The notes below the pieces were generated by a model. It was not told the DNA's origin. It searched no databases and saw only the letters and a program-made list of their open reading frames with translations. The position numbers were made by a program, and so were the translations under genes. Source: a virus. From it: DNA of 28,890 bases. Below, in pieces: positions 1-7,258 of the stretch (position 1 is its first letter; each line of letters starts with the position of its first letter). The stretch covers positions 1 to 28,890 of the IMG/VR virus record IMGVR_UViG_3300009124_000075; one strand, written 5' to 3'.

Positions 1-1561
1 TACTTTCTAGTCTAATTTTGTAACCTTTCTTAAAGAAATGACCGATTTGAAGTGTAATCTTATAGATTGCTTCCGAAGAATCGACTACTTCTACATTATT
101 AACATCATACTGTGATTTTAAATTATAAAACCAATTTGTTGACTTTTTATCAGTATTTGGCAGACCAAGAGATTTAACAGTGATTGTATCGTCAACGTTA
201 AGAGATTTAGTTTTATCTCTAATTTTAAGATCTTTCAAAGTAGAAGTCATTCTTACTTTGATTTGATCTTCAGTTCCAATACCTACAAATGCGAAAGCAT
301 TATTAAAGAATCTTACAGTGGTTTCATCAGAAATTTCAGATGTAATATTGGAAGATGATATGCCAATAAATTGATTGATGTTTCTAGAGGTATAATTAAT
401 TTTTAATTCTTGATTATTTCTATCAATAACAGTTAAATCTCCAGAATCTGGAAAACCAACAGTCGAATCAACATCAATGATAGTGTCACCAATAGCAACA
501 GAATTTACAATTTGTGTTTTAGGGTTAGGTTGGAAAGAACCATAAACACTACCTTCTACATTAGTATCTCTGTCATATCCATAATCAACGCTGATTTGAT
601 AGTATTGTCCCTTGTCATAGTTAAGTCTCTCAACACCACAAACAGATCCTCTAACGACCTTATCTAATTCTGGTGTTCCATTGATAGAGTTAATGCCAGA
701 CAGCGTTCCTGTCGTTCCAGTTCCCCGTCCAAGTCCCTCTTGACCAATTCCACCTTTATTTCCAAAATTAATAATTGGTTGATATAGAGTCTTACTAATA
801 AGTTCTAGTGGATCTCCCACATATGATTCAACAATAAAATCTTTTGAAATTCTATAATCAGCATCCGAAGGTCTGATCAAGAACTTACTTGGGAGAATAA
901 TTTCTGCTTCTTTACCAAATAATGCTCTGAATAGAATCTCAACTGAATCGTCTGTTCCTTTTGAATTATAAAAAGTATTAGATCCAAGAATAAAGTTTCT
1001 TTGGTCTAAACCATCAGTAAGTTGCCTATTTTGGAAACCAGGAACAACTTGCTTTTTCAGTTTTTTAAAGAATTCCTGTAGGAAGAGAATATTAAGATTC
1101 TCAATTTTCGCACCTTTCGTATGATTTGCTGAAATAGTGCTATTAAATACCAATTGATCGGGAACCGGTCCAATCAGTGCTGTAACGCCACTAAACCCCC
1201 TCTTACAGTCTTCAAATGTGGTGCTGGTCTTATACCCATAAGAGATGACTTCATCGTCAATTTTAATCAACCCGTTCTCTTCGGGAAATCCATATGTGAA
1301 ATTACTATCAACATCAGTCTTGATAGTTGTAGAAGCAAAATCAATACTTTCTTGAAGAATTGTGCTGCTCTTTAGATTTACTAACTGATCTAATTTAACA
1401 TATTGATCCAGGTTTTGAATCAGATCAAATGTACCACTTTGTATCTCTTGGGATTTATAATACTCTTCTAGGAAAGTTACAAGCAGAGGAAAATCATCCT
1501 TCACATACTCAGGAACTTGAGACGCGAGGATATCTTGAATTTTAACTCTATCTAGTGCCAT
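1..1561 (-). CDS. Large virion structural protein, baseplate region (3' part runs off the window)
   Basis: Open on the minus strand from ATG at 1561 to the window edge, so at least 520 residues are present and the C-terminus is missing. It begins MALDRVKIQDILASQVPEY. The reading frame starts 7 bp after the gp6 stop codon. In T4-like cyanophages gp25 and gp6 are followed by a very large baseplate or tail structural protein, the place occupied by gp7 in T4. I assign it as a virion protein from this position, its size and its composition (many Asn, Ser and Thr, beta-rich, no enzymatic motif). I do not recognise a clear gp7 signature, so no symbol is given. A late protein of the assembled particle is the best guess. 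Confidence 0.8.
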   Translation of the reverse strand, partial: MALDRVKIQDILASQVPEYVKDDFPLLVTFLEEYYKSQEIQSGTFDLIQNLDQYVKLDQLVNLKSSTILQESIDFASTTIKTDVDSNFTYGFPEENGLIKIDDEVISYGYKTSTTFEDCKRGFSGVTALIGPVPDQLVFNSTISANHTKGAKIENLNILFLQEFFKKLKKQVVPGFQNRQLTDGLDQRNFILGSNTFYNSKGTDDSVEILFRALFGKEAEIILPSKFLIRPSDADYRISKDFIVESYVGDPLELISKTLYQPIINFGNKGGIGQEGLGRGTGTTGTLSGINSINGTPELDKVVRGSVCGVERLNYDKGQYYQISVDYGYDRDTNVEGSVYGSFQPNPKTQIVNSVAIGDTIIDVDSTVGFPDSGDLTVIDRNNQELKINYTSRNINQFIGISSSNITSEISDETTVRFFNNAFAFVGIGTEDQIKVRMTSTLKDLKIRDKTKSLNVDDTITVKSLGLPNTDKKSTNWFYNLKSQYDVNNVEVVDSSEAIYKITLQIGHFFKKGYKIRLES

Positions 1562-1567
1562 TTGATA

Positions 1568-3685
1568 TTAATAACCGGGGGTGGATCCTGGGCTGTATGA
1601 TGTATTTGGTGATTGAACAATACCTGTTACTTGTGTGGTGGCAACGGGTGTCGTTACTTGTGCTATTGTGCTCGGAGTCGTAGCAGATGTTGTTCCATTT
1701 GCTCCACTAATAGTGACTGGTACTCCACGAACTAATTGATTACCATCAAAACTTGGAGACACAATATAATTGGTTCCAGATACATCTGTTTTTGAATCAA
1801 TCTGATCTATAACAGTATTTACCACAGTATTATTAAGGTCTAATTGTAAGTAAAGATCTTGAAGACCAATGACATCATTTGAATATGGAATCGCAGAGAT
1901 TTCAATAACAGGTGTAGTTCCTTTAGTAATCTGTGTAGATATAATCTTTATTGGGTTCAACATAATCTCACCCTTCTTATAATTTACAACCCCTACGTTT
2001 CTCTTAACGATGACAGGATTTCTGGGAGAATTTAACTTAAAGAGGAATAATTCTCCGATCTCCATATTAGCATTAGGAAGATCGCCAAGATACACAATAT
2101 CAGCACTACCACTAATTTTAAATCCCGAGGATCTGATGTTGAAACCAACCATTGCACCTTCTGCAACAGAACGACAATGATTCTTTAGACGGAATCTATT
2201 TCCATAGCAAAGTTCATACTCAGCGAACTGATTTAGTTTTGGTTCTAAATCTCTTCTAATTTGGATATTGGTAATGTTTGATGTAATCGCAGAATTAGAT
2301 TTATCAATCACACACTGGTACTTACTATACTTAAATCGCCCACCAAATTTATTTAATTCAGTTGAGTTAGCATAGTTTCCAATTGCTTTCAGAGCATCGT
2401 CTCTAACGGGGCTAGAAACCACTCCAGTGCTATCATTTCCTCCTAGGGTAGTAGGAGTCAGGTTGCTGTTATAATAAACGTTAGACGACGGTTCAATGTA
2501 CAAGTAAGATAAGTCGATAACATCAACCCTAATACCTGCTACTTTGTACTTTGCAAGTTCTGAAGCAAGGTTATCTTTCAAACAATTAGAAAGAAAAACG
2601 CCATTAACTGGTTTGATACTAATGAATACCTTTCCATATTGTGGTGGATTTAATTCTTCACCACCATATGCTGAAACAGATTCTGCTTCGGGGTAGATTC
2701 TAGGAATTAGTGCCTCATAATCAGCAGCAGTAACTGCTCTATTCTGTGAAGCATAGACTTGTGGACCATATTTTTTAATCGAGTCAACGGATTCAATCGG
2801 TGCACCACCAATGGATGCTCCATCTACAGTAATGAATGACAACCCTTGTGTAATTGGTGTTCCATTATTAGTGACAAGAGAACCAGCAAATGTTAAATTT
2901 GATATGCTATTTCCATTTGCACCACTTGATACAATATATCCAATATTAACTTCATTAGGTTCTTCTAACTTCTTCGCAATGATACCATCACCAAATAGGA
3001 GCTCATAACGTTCACCATCAATCTCTTGAATGAAATAAACGCGAGTTTCTGGTCCTACATCAATTAGACTATTATAAAGTTTATATGTGCTCTTGGTAGT
3101 TGATGTACTAGACTCATTAACAGTTACATTAATGGTTGTCGTATCTACACCAGTATTAGATAATATAAATTTCTGGTCTGGATTTCTTGAACTAATAGTA
3201 AATGATTGCTCTAGGTATGAACCTTCATATAAAACAATATCAAAGAATTGTGCTACACCTTTTGAATTTACTGGTACAGTAACATCTTCTGGAATTGAAA
3301 ATATAAAGTCAGAGTTACCAAAACGTTGAGAAGTAACAGCGACTAATCCTTTCTTCAATGTAACAGAAGGAATGTTAGTAAGATTAGATACTGTAAATGA
3401 CGCGGATATTCTTGCTGATCTTCTAGAACGCGGAAGATATCCAATATTTCTTGCTAGAGATACTACGTTCTCTCTCAACGTAGCACTATCAATGAATATC
3501 TCATTCGTCACCATATTGGTGTTATACGAAGTGAGATATGTGTTATATGCTAACGTATCAATAATTGTTGAGAGGTTAGATCCCTCAAAATCATAATCGG
3601 TGAAATTAGAGTTCGCACGAATATAGTCCTTGATGGACGTTTTAATCTGGTCGAAGTCTAGGTTGCTGAAGTTTACTAGTGGCAT
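1568..3685 (-). CDS. 6: Baseplate wedge subunit gp6
   Basis: 705-residue homologue of T4 gp6, the baseplate wedge protein that dimerises around the hub and drives the sheath-contraction switch. The N-terminus (MPLVNFSNLDFDQIKTSIKD, then a segment with NTYLTSYNTNMVTNEIF and LRENVVSLARNIGY) is the most conserved part of the T4-type family and is intact. The C-terminal tail of about 50 residues is Thr/Ser/Gly-rich low complexity (TTPSTIAQVTTPVATTQVTG). Length is slightly above T4 gp6. It starts 1 bp after the gp25 stop, so gp25, gp6 and the next structural gene form one late operon. ATG start at 3685; no competing start nearby. Confidence 0.93.
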   Translation of the reverse strand: MPLVNFSNLDFDQIKTSIKDYIRANSNFTDYDFEGSNLSTIIDTLAYNTYLTSYNTNMVTNEIFIDSATLRENVVSLARNIGYLPRSRRSARISASFTVSNLTNIPSVTLKKGLVAVTSQRFGNSDFIFSIPEDVTVPVNSKGVAQFFDIVLYEGSYLEQSFTISSRNPDQKFILSNTGVDTTTINVTVNESSTSTTKSTYKLYNSLIDVGPETRVYFIQEIDGERYELLFGDGIIAKKLEEPNEVNIGYIVSSGANGNSISNLTFAGSLVTNNGTPITQGLSFITVDGASIGGAPIESVDSIKKYGPQVYASQNRAVTAADYEALIPRIYPEAESVSAYGGEELNPPQYGKVFISIKPVNGVFLSNCLKDNLASELAKYKVAGIRVDVIDLSYLYIEPSSNVYYNSNLTPTTLGGNDSTGVVSSPVRDDALKAIGNYANSTELNKFGGRFKYSKYQCVIDKSNSAITSNITNIQIRRDLEPKLNQFAEYELCYGNRFRLKNHCRSVAEGAMVGFNIRSSGFKISGSADIVYLGDLPNANMEIGELFLFKLNSPRNPVIVKRNVGVVNYKKGEIMLNPIKIISTQITKGTTPVIEISAIPYSNDVIGLQDLYLQLDLNNTVVNTVIDQIDSKTDVSGTNYIVSPSFDGNQLVRGVPVTISGANGTTSATTPSTIAQVTTPVATTQVTGIVQSPNTSYSPGSTPGY

Positions 3686-3686
3686 C

Positions 3687-4091
3687 TTACCTAGTCGGGA
3701 CTAATGCTATCTGAATTTCTTGTACATCCAGTGGAATGCCAACAATATAATATTGAATTGTAACATCAAATCTATGTTGTTCTGTGTTTGGAGCAACAAT
3801 TACATTATTTAATTCTATTCGCGGTTCAAAGTTATCAAGTGTTGTAATAATCTCACTCTTAATACTACTAGCCGTAATATTATCAAGTTGATTAAACAAT
3901 AAGGCATTCACGCCAGATCCAAGAACTGGATTGAAAGGTCTTTCACCAGGCACGGTTAGAATTAAATTACGAACCGATCGTGCTATCGCATTATAATTAA
4001 CAAGACCAATCAAATCACTATTGATAGGATTAATCTTGAACGTAGCACTAATGTCTTTGAAACCTTTCGATCTCCTTTCTTGAACTGACAA
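3687..4091 (-). CDS. 25: Baseplate wedge subunit gp25 (lysozyme-like), TTG start
   Basis: 134 residues with the gp25/W family pattern: KGFKDISATFKINPINSDLI near the N-terminus, then ARSVRNLILTVPGERPFNP and VLGSGVNALLF. The P-G-E-R-P-F-P segment is the family hallmark. Gp25 joins gp6 and gp53 in the baseplate wedge and shares its fold with phage lysozyme-like sheath-initiator proteins. No in-frame ATG exists upstream before a TAG stop, and the next possible start would cut the conserved N-terminus, so a TTG start at 4091 is used. A late-promoter-like octamer lies about 22 bp upstream of the start. The neighbour gp6 confirms the identity. Confidence 0.92.
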   Translation of the reverse strand: MSVQERRSKGFKDISATFKINPINSDLIGLVNYNAIARSVRNLILTVPGERPFNPVLGSGVNALLFNQLDNITASSIKSEIITTLDNFEPRIELNNVIVAPNTEQHRFDVTIQYYIVGIPLDVQEIQIALVPTR

Positions 4092-4112
4092 ACTGATACA
4101 AGAATTCTACCT

Positions 4113-4120
4113 TATTTAGA
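4113..4120 (-). promoter_or_regulatory. Possible late promoter upstream of gp25
   Basis: On the minus strand these bases read TCTAAATA, one mismatch from the T4-type late promoter octamer TATAAATA. They lie 21 bp upstream of the gp25 TTG start and in the short gap after the 53-residue gene. A late promoter here fits the virion operon gp25-gp6. One mismatch in an AT-rich octamer makes chance occurrence quite possible. Confidence 0.35.
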
Positions 4121-4123
4121 ACA

Positions 4124-4285
4124 CTAATCTTCAGTAAGTGTTACCTGTTGAGTACCACAAGTACAGATATGATCAGGATCAGAACAATCGCTTGTTTCAA
4201 AAAGTCCATCTCGGTTTACCTTTCTCTTATTTCTTGGAGTTTGATTGTCATTCGCAATCTCTCTTAAGAGGTTATCTTCGCTCAT
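4124..4285 (-). CDS. Small conserved-type hypothetical protein with C-terminal Cys pair
   Basis: 53 residues, starting MSEDNLLREIANDN. The central part is basic (NKRKVNRDG) and the C-terminal part carries three cysteines and a histidine (CSDPDHICTCGT), a possible zinc knuckle. Its ATG overlaps the stop of the upstream gene as ATGA, indicating translational coupling. I cannot name a function. The overlap and the sensible composition support a real gene. Confidence 0.7.
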   Translation of the reverse strand: MSEDNLLREIANDNQTPRNKRKVNRDGLFETSDCSDPDHICTCGTQQVTLTED

Positions 4286-4941
4286 AATCCTGGAATCCGA
4301 TCGGGTATTTCATTATCTAGGTGTGTAACCTCATACATGAAGTGATCTGATGTCTCAATCTTACGTTTGTTTTCAACTGAATATACAGTTAGATCAATTT
4401 CATATCCAGGATTCTTACTAATCCTTTCAAATGTCCACGCATCATCATACCAGATAATACGATTGTTTGGATAAGCATAGTAGTTACCATTCTCCATCTT
4501 AAACAAATGAGCACACTTATGTTCTGGTGTCTCCGAGAAATTAAGATCAGGCATACCTTTATTCTCCCATGACCAATCTAATGTAAACATATAAGTTCCT
4601 ACTCTTTTCTCCCCATCAGGACGAATCAGTTCCGCATTCAATCCTGCTAATCTATGGCGTCTCTGTACGTCCACATAAGGCGAAAAGCAGTCCCAGTACA
4701 TTATGTCCTCTAACGGTTCTATAACCGCATCAGACTTCCAACAAAAAGCATGTAAAGGTCTTCGTGTCCAATTGACACCATTCTCCAGAAATGCTTCAAA
4801 GAGAGGCGTCCTTTTTTCTATACTCGCAACAGAATGAACATCACAACGAGTTACCTCACCATGACCCTTCTTATGATTGAAAAGAAACTCATTACGAATG
4901 TAACAAGACCAATCTGGTAAACTGTGATTTAAATAGGCCAT
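4282..4941 (-). CDS. Hypothetical protein, 219 residues, next to baseplate genes
   Basis: Starts MAYLNHSLPDWSCYIRNEF. Rich in Trp and His, soluble, no signal peptide, no membrane segment and no catalytic motif I recognise. It overlaps the SET-domain gene upstream by 13 bp and the 53-residue gene downstream by 4 bp, so it belongs to one tightly packed transcript. The type and position match conserved cyanophage proteins of unknown function found near gp25. An enzyme or a virion accessory protein are both possible. Confidence 0.8.
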   Translation of the reverse strand: MAYLNHSLPDWSCYIRNEFLFNHKKGHGEVTRCDVHSVASIEKRTPLFEAFLENGVNWTRRPLHAFCWKSDAVIEPLEDIMYWDCFSPYVDVQRRHRLAGLNAELIRPDGEKRVGTYMFTLDWSWENKGMPDLNFSETPEHKCAHLFKMENGNYYAYPNNRIIWYDDAWTFERISKNPGYEIDLTVYSVENKRKIETSDHFMYEVTHLDNEIPDRIPGL

Positions 4942-5303
4942 TCTCGTTCCTCTGGAAAATAGTAATCAAGTAATTCTTTATTTGGTGAAATATCTTTTAT
5001 CGCATAAAGACATCCCGTGTCCTTATTATAAGATACATTTGGATTTATTGAATGATTGATATAATACTGTGGACCAATACGATCTAAATCATCATCAACC
5101 CAAAATCCTTCACTATCATAATATGTTAGGTTTCGCATCGCAACTCCTATCTCTTTACTTACATCGTGAAAGGCGATTTTCTCGCGGTTTTTGGGTACAA
5201 AGATACATGTATCAACTGGTATGAATACTAAAGAAAAAACACCCACTCCCTCACAGACTGTACTGGGAGCGAGATAGGTGTAAAGTGTTTTGTTATAAGA
5301 CAC
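4929..5303 (-). CDS. Small SET-domain protein (putative protein lysine methyltransferase)
   Basis: 124 residues that look like a stand-alone minimal SET domain. The N-terminal strand EGVGVFSLVFIPVDTCIF (18-35) matches the SET opening with a G-x-G loop. NHSINPNV (83-90) is the hallmark NH-S-x-x-P-N pseudoknot motif that binds S-adenosylmethionine. Then come a short strand, KDISPNKE, and ELLDYY (110-115), whose Tyr is the catalytic position. SET enzymes methylate lysines, mostly on histones or ribosomal and photosynthetic proteins; the target here is unknown. It overlaps its upstream neighbour by one base and its downstream neighbour by 13 bases. Family assignment is confident from motifs; activity is inferred. 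Confidence 0.82.
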   Translation of the reverse strand: MSYNKTLYTYLAPSTVCEGVGVFSLVFIPVDTCIFVPKNREKIAFHDVSKEIGVAMRNLTYYDSEGFWVDDDLDRIGPQYYINHSINPNVSYNKDTGCLYAIKDISPNKELLDYYFPEEREWPI

Positions 5304-5449
5304 TACCGTCCTTGACCACGATAACGCTTCTTCGCATTATTGCCACTAGAAGCAGAGTATTTTGTATTCTTCCCCTGACCCTGACGGGTATTCTTGGGTT
5401 GACTATCAATCATCTGCTGACCGAATTTGCCTGTCTTAATTTTCGCCAT
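5303..5449 (-). CDS. Small basic low-complexity protein
   Basis: 48 residues, MAKIKTGKFGQQMIDSQPKN at the N-terminus, rich in Lys, Arg, Gln, Gly and Asn, and ending in a basic KKRYRGQGR tail; very likely disordered and nucleic-acid binding. The ribosome-binding site is strong (AAGGAG six bases before the ATG). Its stop codon shares one base with the start of the SET gene. Function unknown. Confidence 0.72.
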   Translation of the reverse strand: MAKIKTGKFGQQMIDSQPKNTRQGQGKNTKYSASSGNNAKKRYRGQGR

Positions 5450-5540
5450 CGATTCTCCTTGTAATTGCCATTTTGTTTCCAACCATCATCATACCACTCG
5501 TCAGTAATCCCATAAAGATTATAACAAATAATAATGACAT
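5436..5540 (-). CDS. Possible single-span membrane micro-protein
   Basis: 34 residues, beginning MSLLFVIIFMGLLTSGMMMV, a single hydrophobic helix followed by a short basic tail (NKMAITRRIDGEN). Start and stop codons are shared with the neighbours: TGATG with the glycosyltransferase stop, and a 14-base overlap with the next gene. That overlap also places the strong AAGGAG of the next gene within it. Translational coupling supports it; its small size keeps the confidence moderate. Confidence 0.5.
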   Translation of the reverse strand: MSLLFVIIFMGLLTSGMMMVGNKMAITRRIDGEN

Positions 5541-6331
5541 CAAATTACTCGCGTCTTCTCATGTCCTACACGAATACGTGGATCACACCAAATCTCATAT
5601 CCTGCTTCGATCGCATCTAAACAGAATGATACATCCTCTCCACACATGTCTTGTACAGCACCTGATTCAAAGACTTGCATCTTTGGAGCAAACCATGGAT
5701 ACTTCATCGCAGCACTCTCAAAGACTCCATTCTGAATCATTACCCATCCAAATCCTGTATAATCAACAGTAAATGGTTTCTTACGCTTACTGATACCATC
5801 AACCATCTCATGATTCATGACACCACCATTATTACGGAAGTCATCTTCATCTAACCAATGAGCAACACTTGTTGTACGTCCATCTTCTGTACTATACCAT
5901 CCAGATACAATCTGACGCTCCGTACCATCTTCAGTAATTGCCATATCACACAATTGCCAGAACTTCTCTGATGTAAAGATAATATCACTATCAATCCACA
6001 ACTGATAATCATACTTCAATTTACCATCCCATGGCAATTGATCAGGTCCACGCAATACATTCGCACCCAAACATTTACAACGAGCAAAGTTCACCATAGA
6101 ACTATAGTCTTGTGAAATCTGAATGCTCATTCCATTCTGAACTAAGTCAAAACACAATTGAACAAAGTTCTTCATAAACGCATATGAACATCCCCTCCCA
6201 GGTAAACAGAAGACAATTGCCTTTCCACGCATTCTCTCCTTAATTGCTGTGTAGTCCCACTCTGCTTTCTCTGTTTTCTCTACAGACGCCTTCACTGGTG
6301 TCTTTGCTTTTACTGTAAATCCTTTTGCCAT
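5540..6331 (-). CDS. GT-A fold glycosyltransferase
   Basis: 263 residues. The metal-binding DSD triad (WIDSDIIF, residues 113-118) and a downstream G-E-D (GEDVSFCLDAIEAGYEIWCD, 231-250) followed by VGHEK give the GT-A pattern of DxD-dependent sugar transferases. The N-terminal 30 residues are basic and disordered. The segment FCLPGRGCSYAFMKNFVQLC occupies the place of the nucleotide-binding start. Possible roles are sugar addition to virion proteins or to modified host surface; neither can be chosen from sequence. A perfect sigma-70 promoter lies directly upstream, with 22 bases between its -10 box and the ATG, suggesting early transcription by the host polymerase even though virion genes lie downstream. 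Confidence 0.82.
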   Translation of the reverse strand: MAKGFTVKAKTPVKASVEKTEKAEWDYTAIKERMRGKAIVFCLPGRGCSYAFMKNFVQLCFDLVQNGMSIQISQDYSSMVNFARCKCLGANVLRGPDQLPWDGKLKYDYQLWIDSDIIFTSEKFWQLCDMAITEDGTERQIVSGWYSTEDGRTTSVAHWLDEDDFRNNGGVMNHEMVDGISKRKKPFTVDYTGFGWVMIQNGVFESAAMKYPWFAPKMQVFESGAVQDMCGEDVSFCLDAIEAGYEIWCDPRIRVGHEKTRVI

Positions 6332-6352
6332 AAGTCTGAGTAACTCAATTCA

Positions 6353-6381
6353 ATTATAACGTGGTATCTATGCGATGTCAA
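6353..6381 (-). promoter_or_regulatory. Perfect-consensus sigma-70 promoter for the glycosyltransferase gene
   Basis: On the minus strand, TTGACA (6381-6376), a 17-bp spacer, then TATAAT (6358-6353): both hexamers and the spacing match the consensus exactly. Predicted start of transcription is near 6346, about 15 bases before the ATG. The -35 box overlaps the stop codon of the upstream gene. Confidence 0.85.
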
Positions 6382-6572
6382 TAGGAAGACTCTTCTGCTA
6401 TATGGGCGGTTGTTTCTACTTCCTCATACGATAAATCCTCAACATCATAATCGGTGTGTAGTAAACCAACCATTCCATTGAGGGCGTTCCAAGTATTCTT
6501 AAATTGTTCTTCCGTTAGATTATTATATAAACATTCCTCTTTCGCATATACATGAAAAACCTTTTCGGGCAT
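6378..6572 (-). CDS. Small conserved-type hypothetical protein
   Basis: 64 residues, acidic, starting MPEKVFHVYAKEECLYNNLT. The shape (a short VFHVYAK strand, then a helix with EEQFKNTWNALNGMV, then an acidic tail) matches small cyanophage proteins of unknown function. A TATAAT box about 30 bases upstream of the start suggests an own promoter. No catalytic motif. Confidence 0.75.
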   Translation of the reverse strand: MPEKVFHVYAKEECLYNNLTEEQFKNTWNALNGMVGLLHTDYDVEDLSYEEVETTAHIAEESSY

Positions 6573-6594
6573 AATTTTTTCTGGGGAAATTTTT

Positions 6595-6639
6595 ATTATC
6601 GAATTATATAGAGATCGGGAATATACTTTTGTAGGTTAC
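6595..6639 (-). promoter_or_regulatory. Possible promoter with a GTAACCTNCAAA box
   Basis: Minus strand: TATAAT lies at 6608-6603 upstream of the 64-residue gene. Further upstream, 6639-6628 reads GTAACCTACAAA, which matches the core of the 14-copy element (GTAACCTCCAAA) in 11 of 12 bases. Spacing between box and -10 is longer than in the element copies, so this may be a separate use of the same protein-binding box. Confidence 0.4.
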
Positions 6640-6659
6640 ACAAAGTCGAAATATTATTA

Positions 6660-6669
6660 GGGGGGGGGG
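6660..6669. repeat. G10 homopolymer tract
   Basis: Ten consecutive G on the plus strand, in otherwise AT-rich intergenic DNA and 15 bp left of the G-quadruplex motif. Homopolymers of this length slip during replication and sequencing, so the exact count is uncertain. Confidence 0.85.
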
Positions 6670-6680
6670 TCGCCTTACCT

Positions 6681-6716
6681 TATACCCTTAACCCTTAACC
6701 CTTAACCCTTATACCC
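6681..6716 (-). repeat. G-quadruplex motif of telomere-like heptamers
   Basis: Plus strand has three perfect CCCTTAA units followed by CCCTTA (6685-6711). The minus strand therefore has four GGG runs separated by equal TTAA loops (6708-6685), with a fifth GGG at 6716-6714. This is a textbook intramolecular G-quadruplex motif with three 4-base loops. It lies in the non-coding gap 6573-6827, between the late-type genes on the left and the small-gene block on the right. Function is unknown. Confidence 0.85.
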
Positions 6717-6782
6717 GCTACGCCCGCCGCTCGACGACACATAAGACGCCCAATCACTGTCGAATTCACAATACTGTCAGTC

Positions 6783-6830
6783 TAACATATGGGGGGACTA
6801 TGTGTCAACCACTGCCCCCACTATATGTTA
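6783..6830. repeat. Large inverted repeat at the end of the small-gene block
   Basis: Left arm TAACATAT plus GGGGG (6783-6795) pairs with right arm CCCCC (6815-6819) and ATATGTTA (6823-6830). A three-base bulge (ACT) and a loop of about 19 bases are present, giving 13 base pairs in all. It overlaps the stop codon of the last gene of the block, so it could act as a terminator or mRNA 3'-end protector. No U-tract follows it on the minus strand. Confidence 0.6.
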
Positions 6831-6995
6831 ACTAACACCTAGTGATTGATATACATCTTCGCGTGCCTCTAAGTATGCATCAAGTTCCTCAGTAGTAGTA
6901 AAGTATTCCAACAGCATTTGATATTCATCTCTGTAATCAATCACCTTCATATCAATCAGATTATACAGTGCTTGACAGAATTCTGCTGAATGCAT
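6828..6995 (-). CDS. Small hypothetical protein, last gene of the element-punctuated block
   Basis: 55 residues from ATG at 6995 (MHSAEFCQALYNLIDMKVID), acidic and probably helical, ending EAREDVYQSLGVS. A longer reading from an upstream TTG would run through the conserved intergenic element, so the ATG 17 bases after that element is preferred. No SD-like sequence precedes it. Function unknown. Confidence 0.72.
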   Translation of the reverse strand: MHSAEFCQALYNLIDMKVIDYRDEYQMLLEYFTTTEELDAYLEAREDVYQSLGVS

Positions 6996-7012
6996 GAGTG
7001 AGTAGCGGTTAC

Positions 7013-7047
7013 ACAATAGGAGACATTTGGGGGTTACTAACAATAAT
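7013..7047 (-). promoter_or_regulatory. Intergenic element copy 1
   Basis: Minus strand matches the block-wide element: GTAACC(C)CCAAATGTC core, then TATTGT in place of TATAGT. The proposed ATG is 17 bases downstream. This copy also forms part of a perfect 8-bp hairpin (7029-7054). Confidence 0.7.
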
Positions 7048-7054
7048 AACCCCC
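7029..7054 (-). terminator. Hairpin coupled to element copy 1
   Basis: GGGGGTTA (7029-7036) pairs with TAACCCCC (7047-7054) around a 10-base loop. It lies between the 40-residue gene and the 55-residue gene and overlaps the upstream half of element copy 1. The layout, hairpin then promoter, resembles the promoter-stem-loop cassettes of T4-type phages. No U-tract, so termination is not certain. Confidence 0.5.
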
Positions 7055-7067
7055 AGTAAGTATCACA

Positions 7068-7190
7068 TTAGAACTGAATCTCTGCCTCCTGTGTGTTATT
7101 CACATCTTCGGAGATAGCATCAAGAATCGCAAGGATTTCGTCGCCAGTGTTACCCTGTGAGAGCATACCGAGAAGAACTTCGCGTGACAT
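7068..7190 (-). CDS. Small hypothetical protein (40 residues)
   Basis: Starts MSREVLLGMLSQGNTGDEIL and continues with a helical ILDAISEDVNN segment; acidic C-terminus. It has clean start and stop codons with low-complexity-free, helix-forming composition. It follows the 39-residue gene by 68 bp. Function unknown. Confidence 0.68.
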   Translation of the reverse strand: MSREVLLGMLSQGNTGDEILAILDAISEDVNNTQEAEIQF

Positions 7191-7258
7191 AATAAAAGTG
7201 ATTTAGTGTGAAATGTAGTGGGTTTAGAGTCATCACTAGGACTATCAGTTAATGTGAA

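Noticed and set aside
6681-6716. Telomere-like repeats as a genome end or linear plasmid terminus.
   Set aside because: They are internal, with genes on both sides, and only three to four units long.
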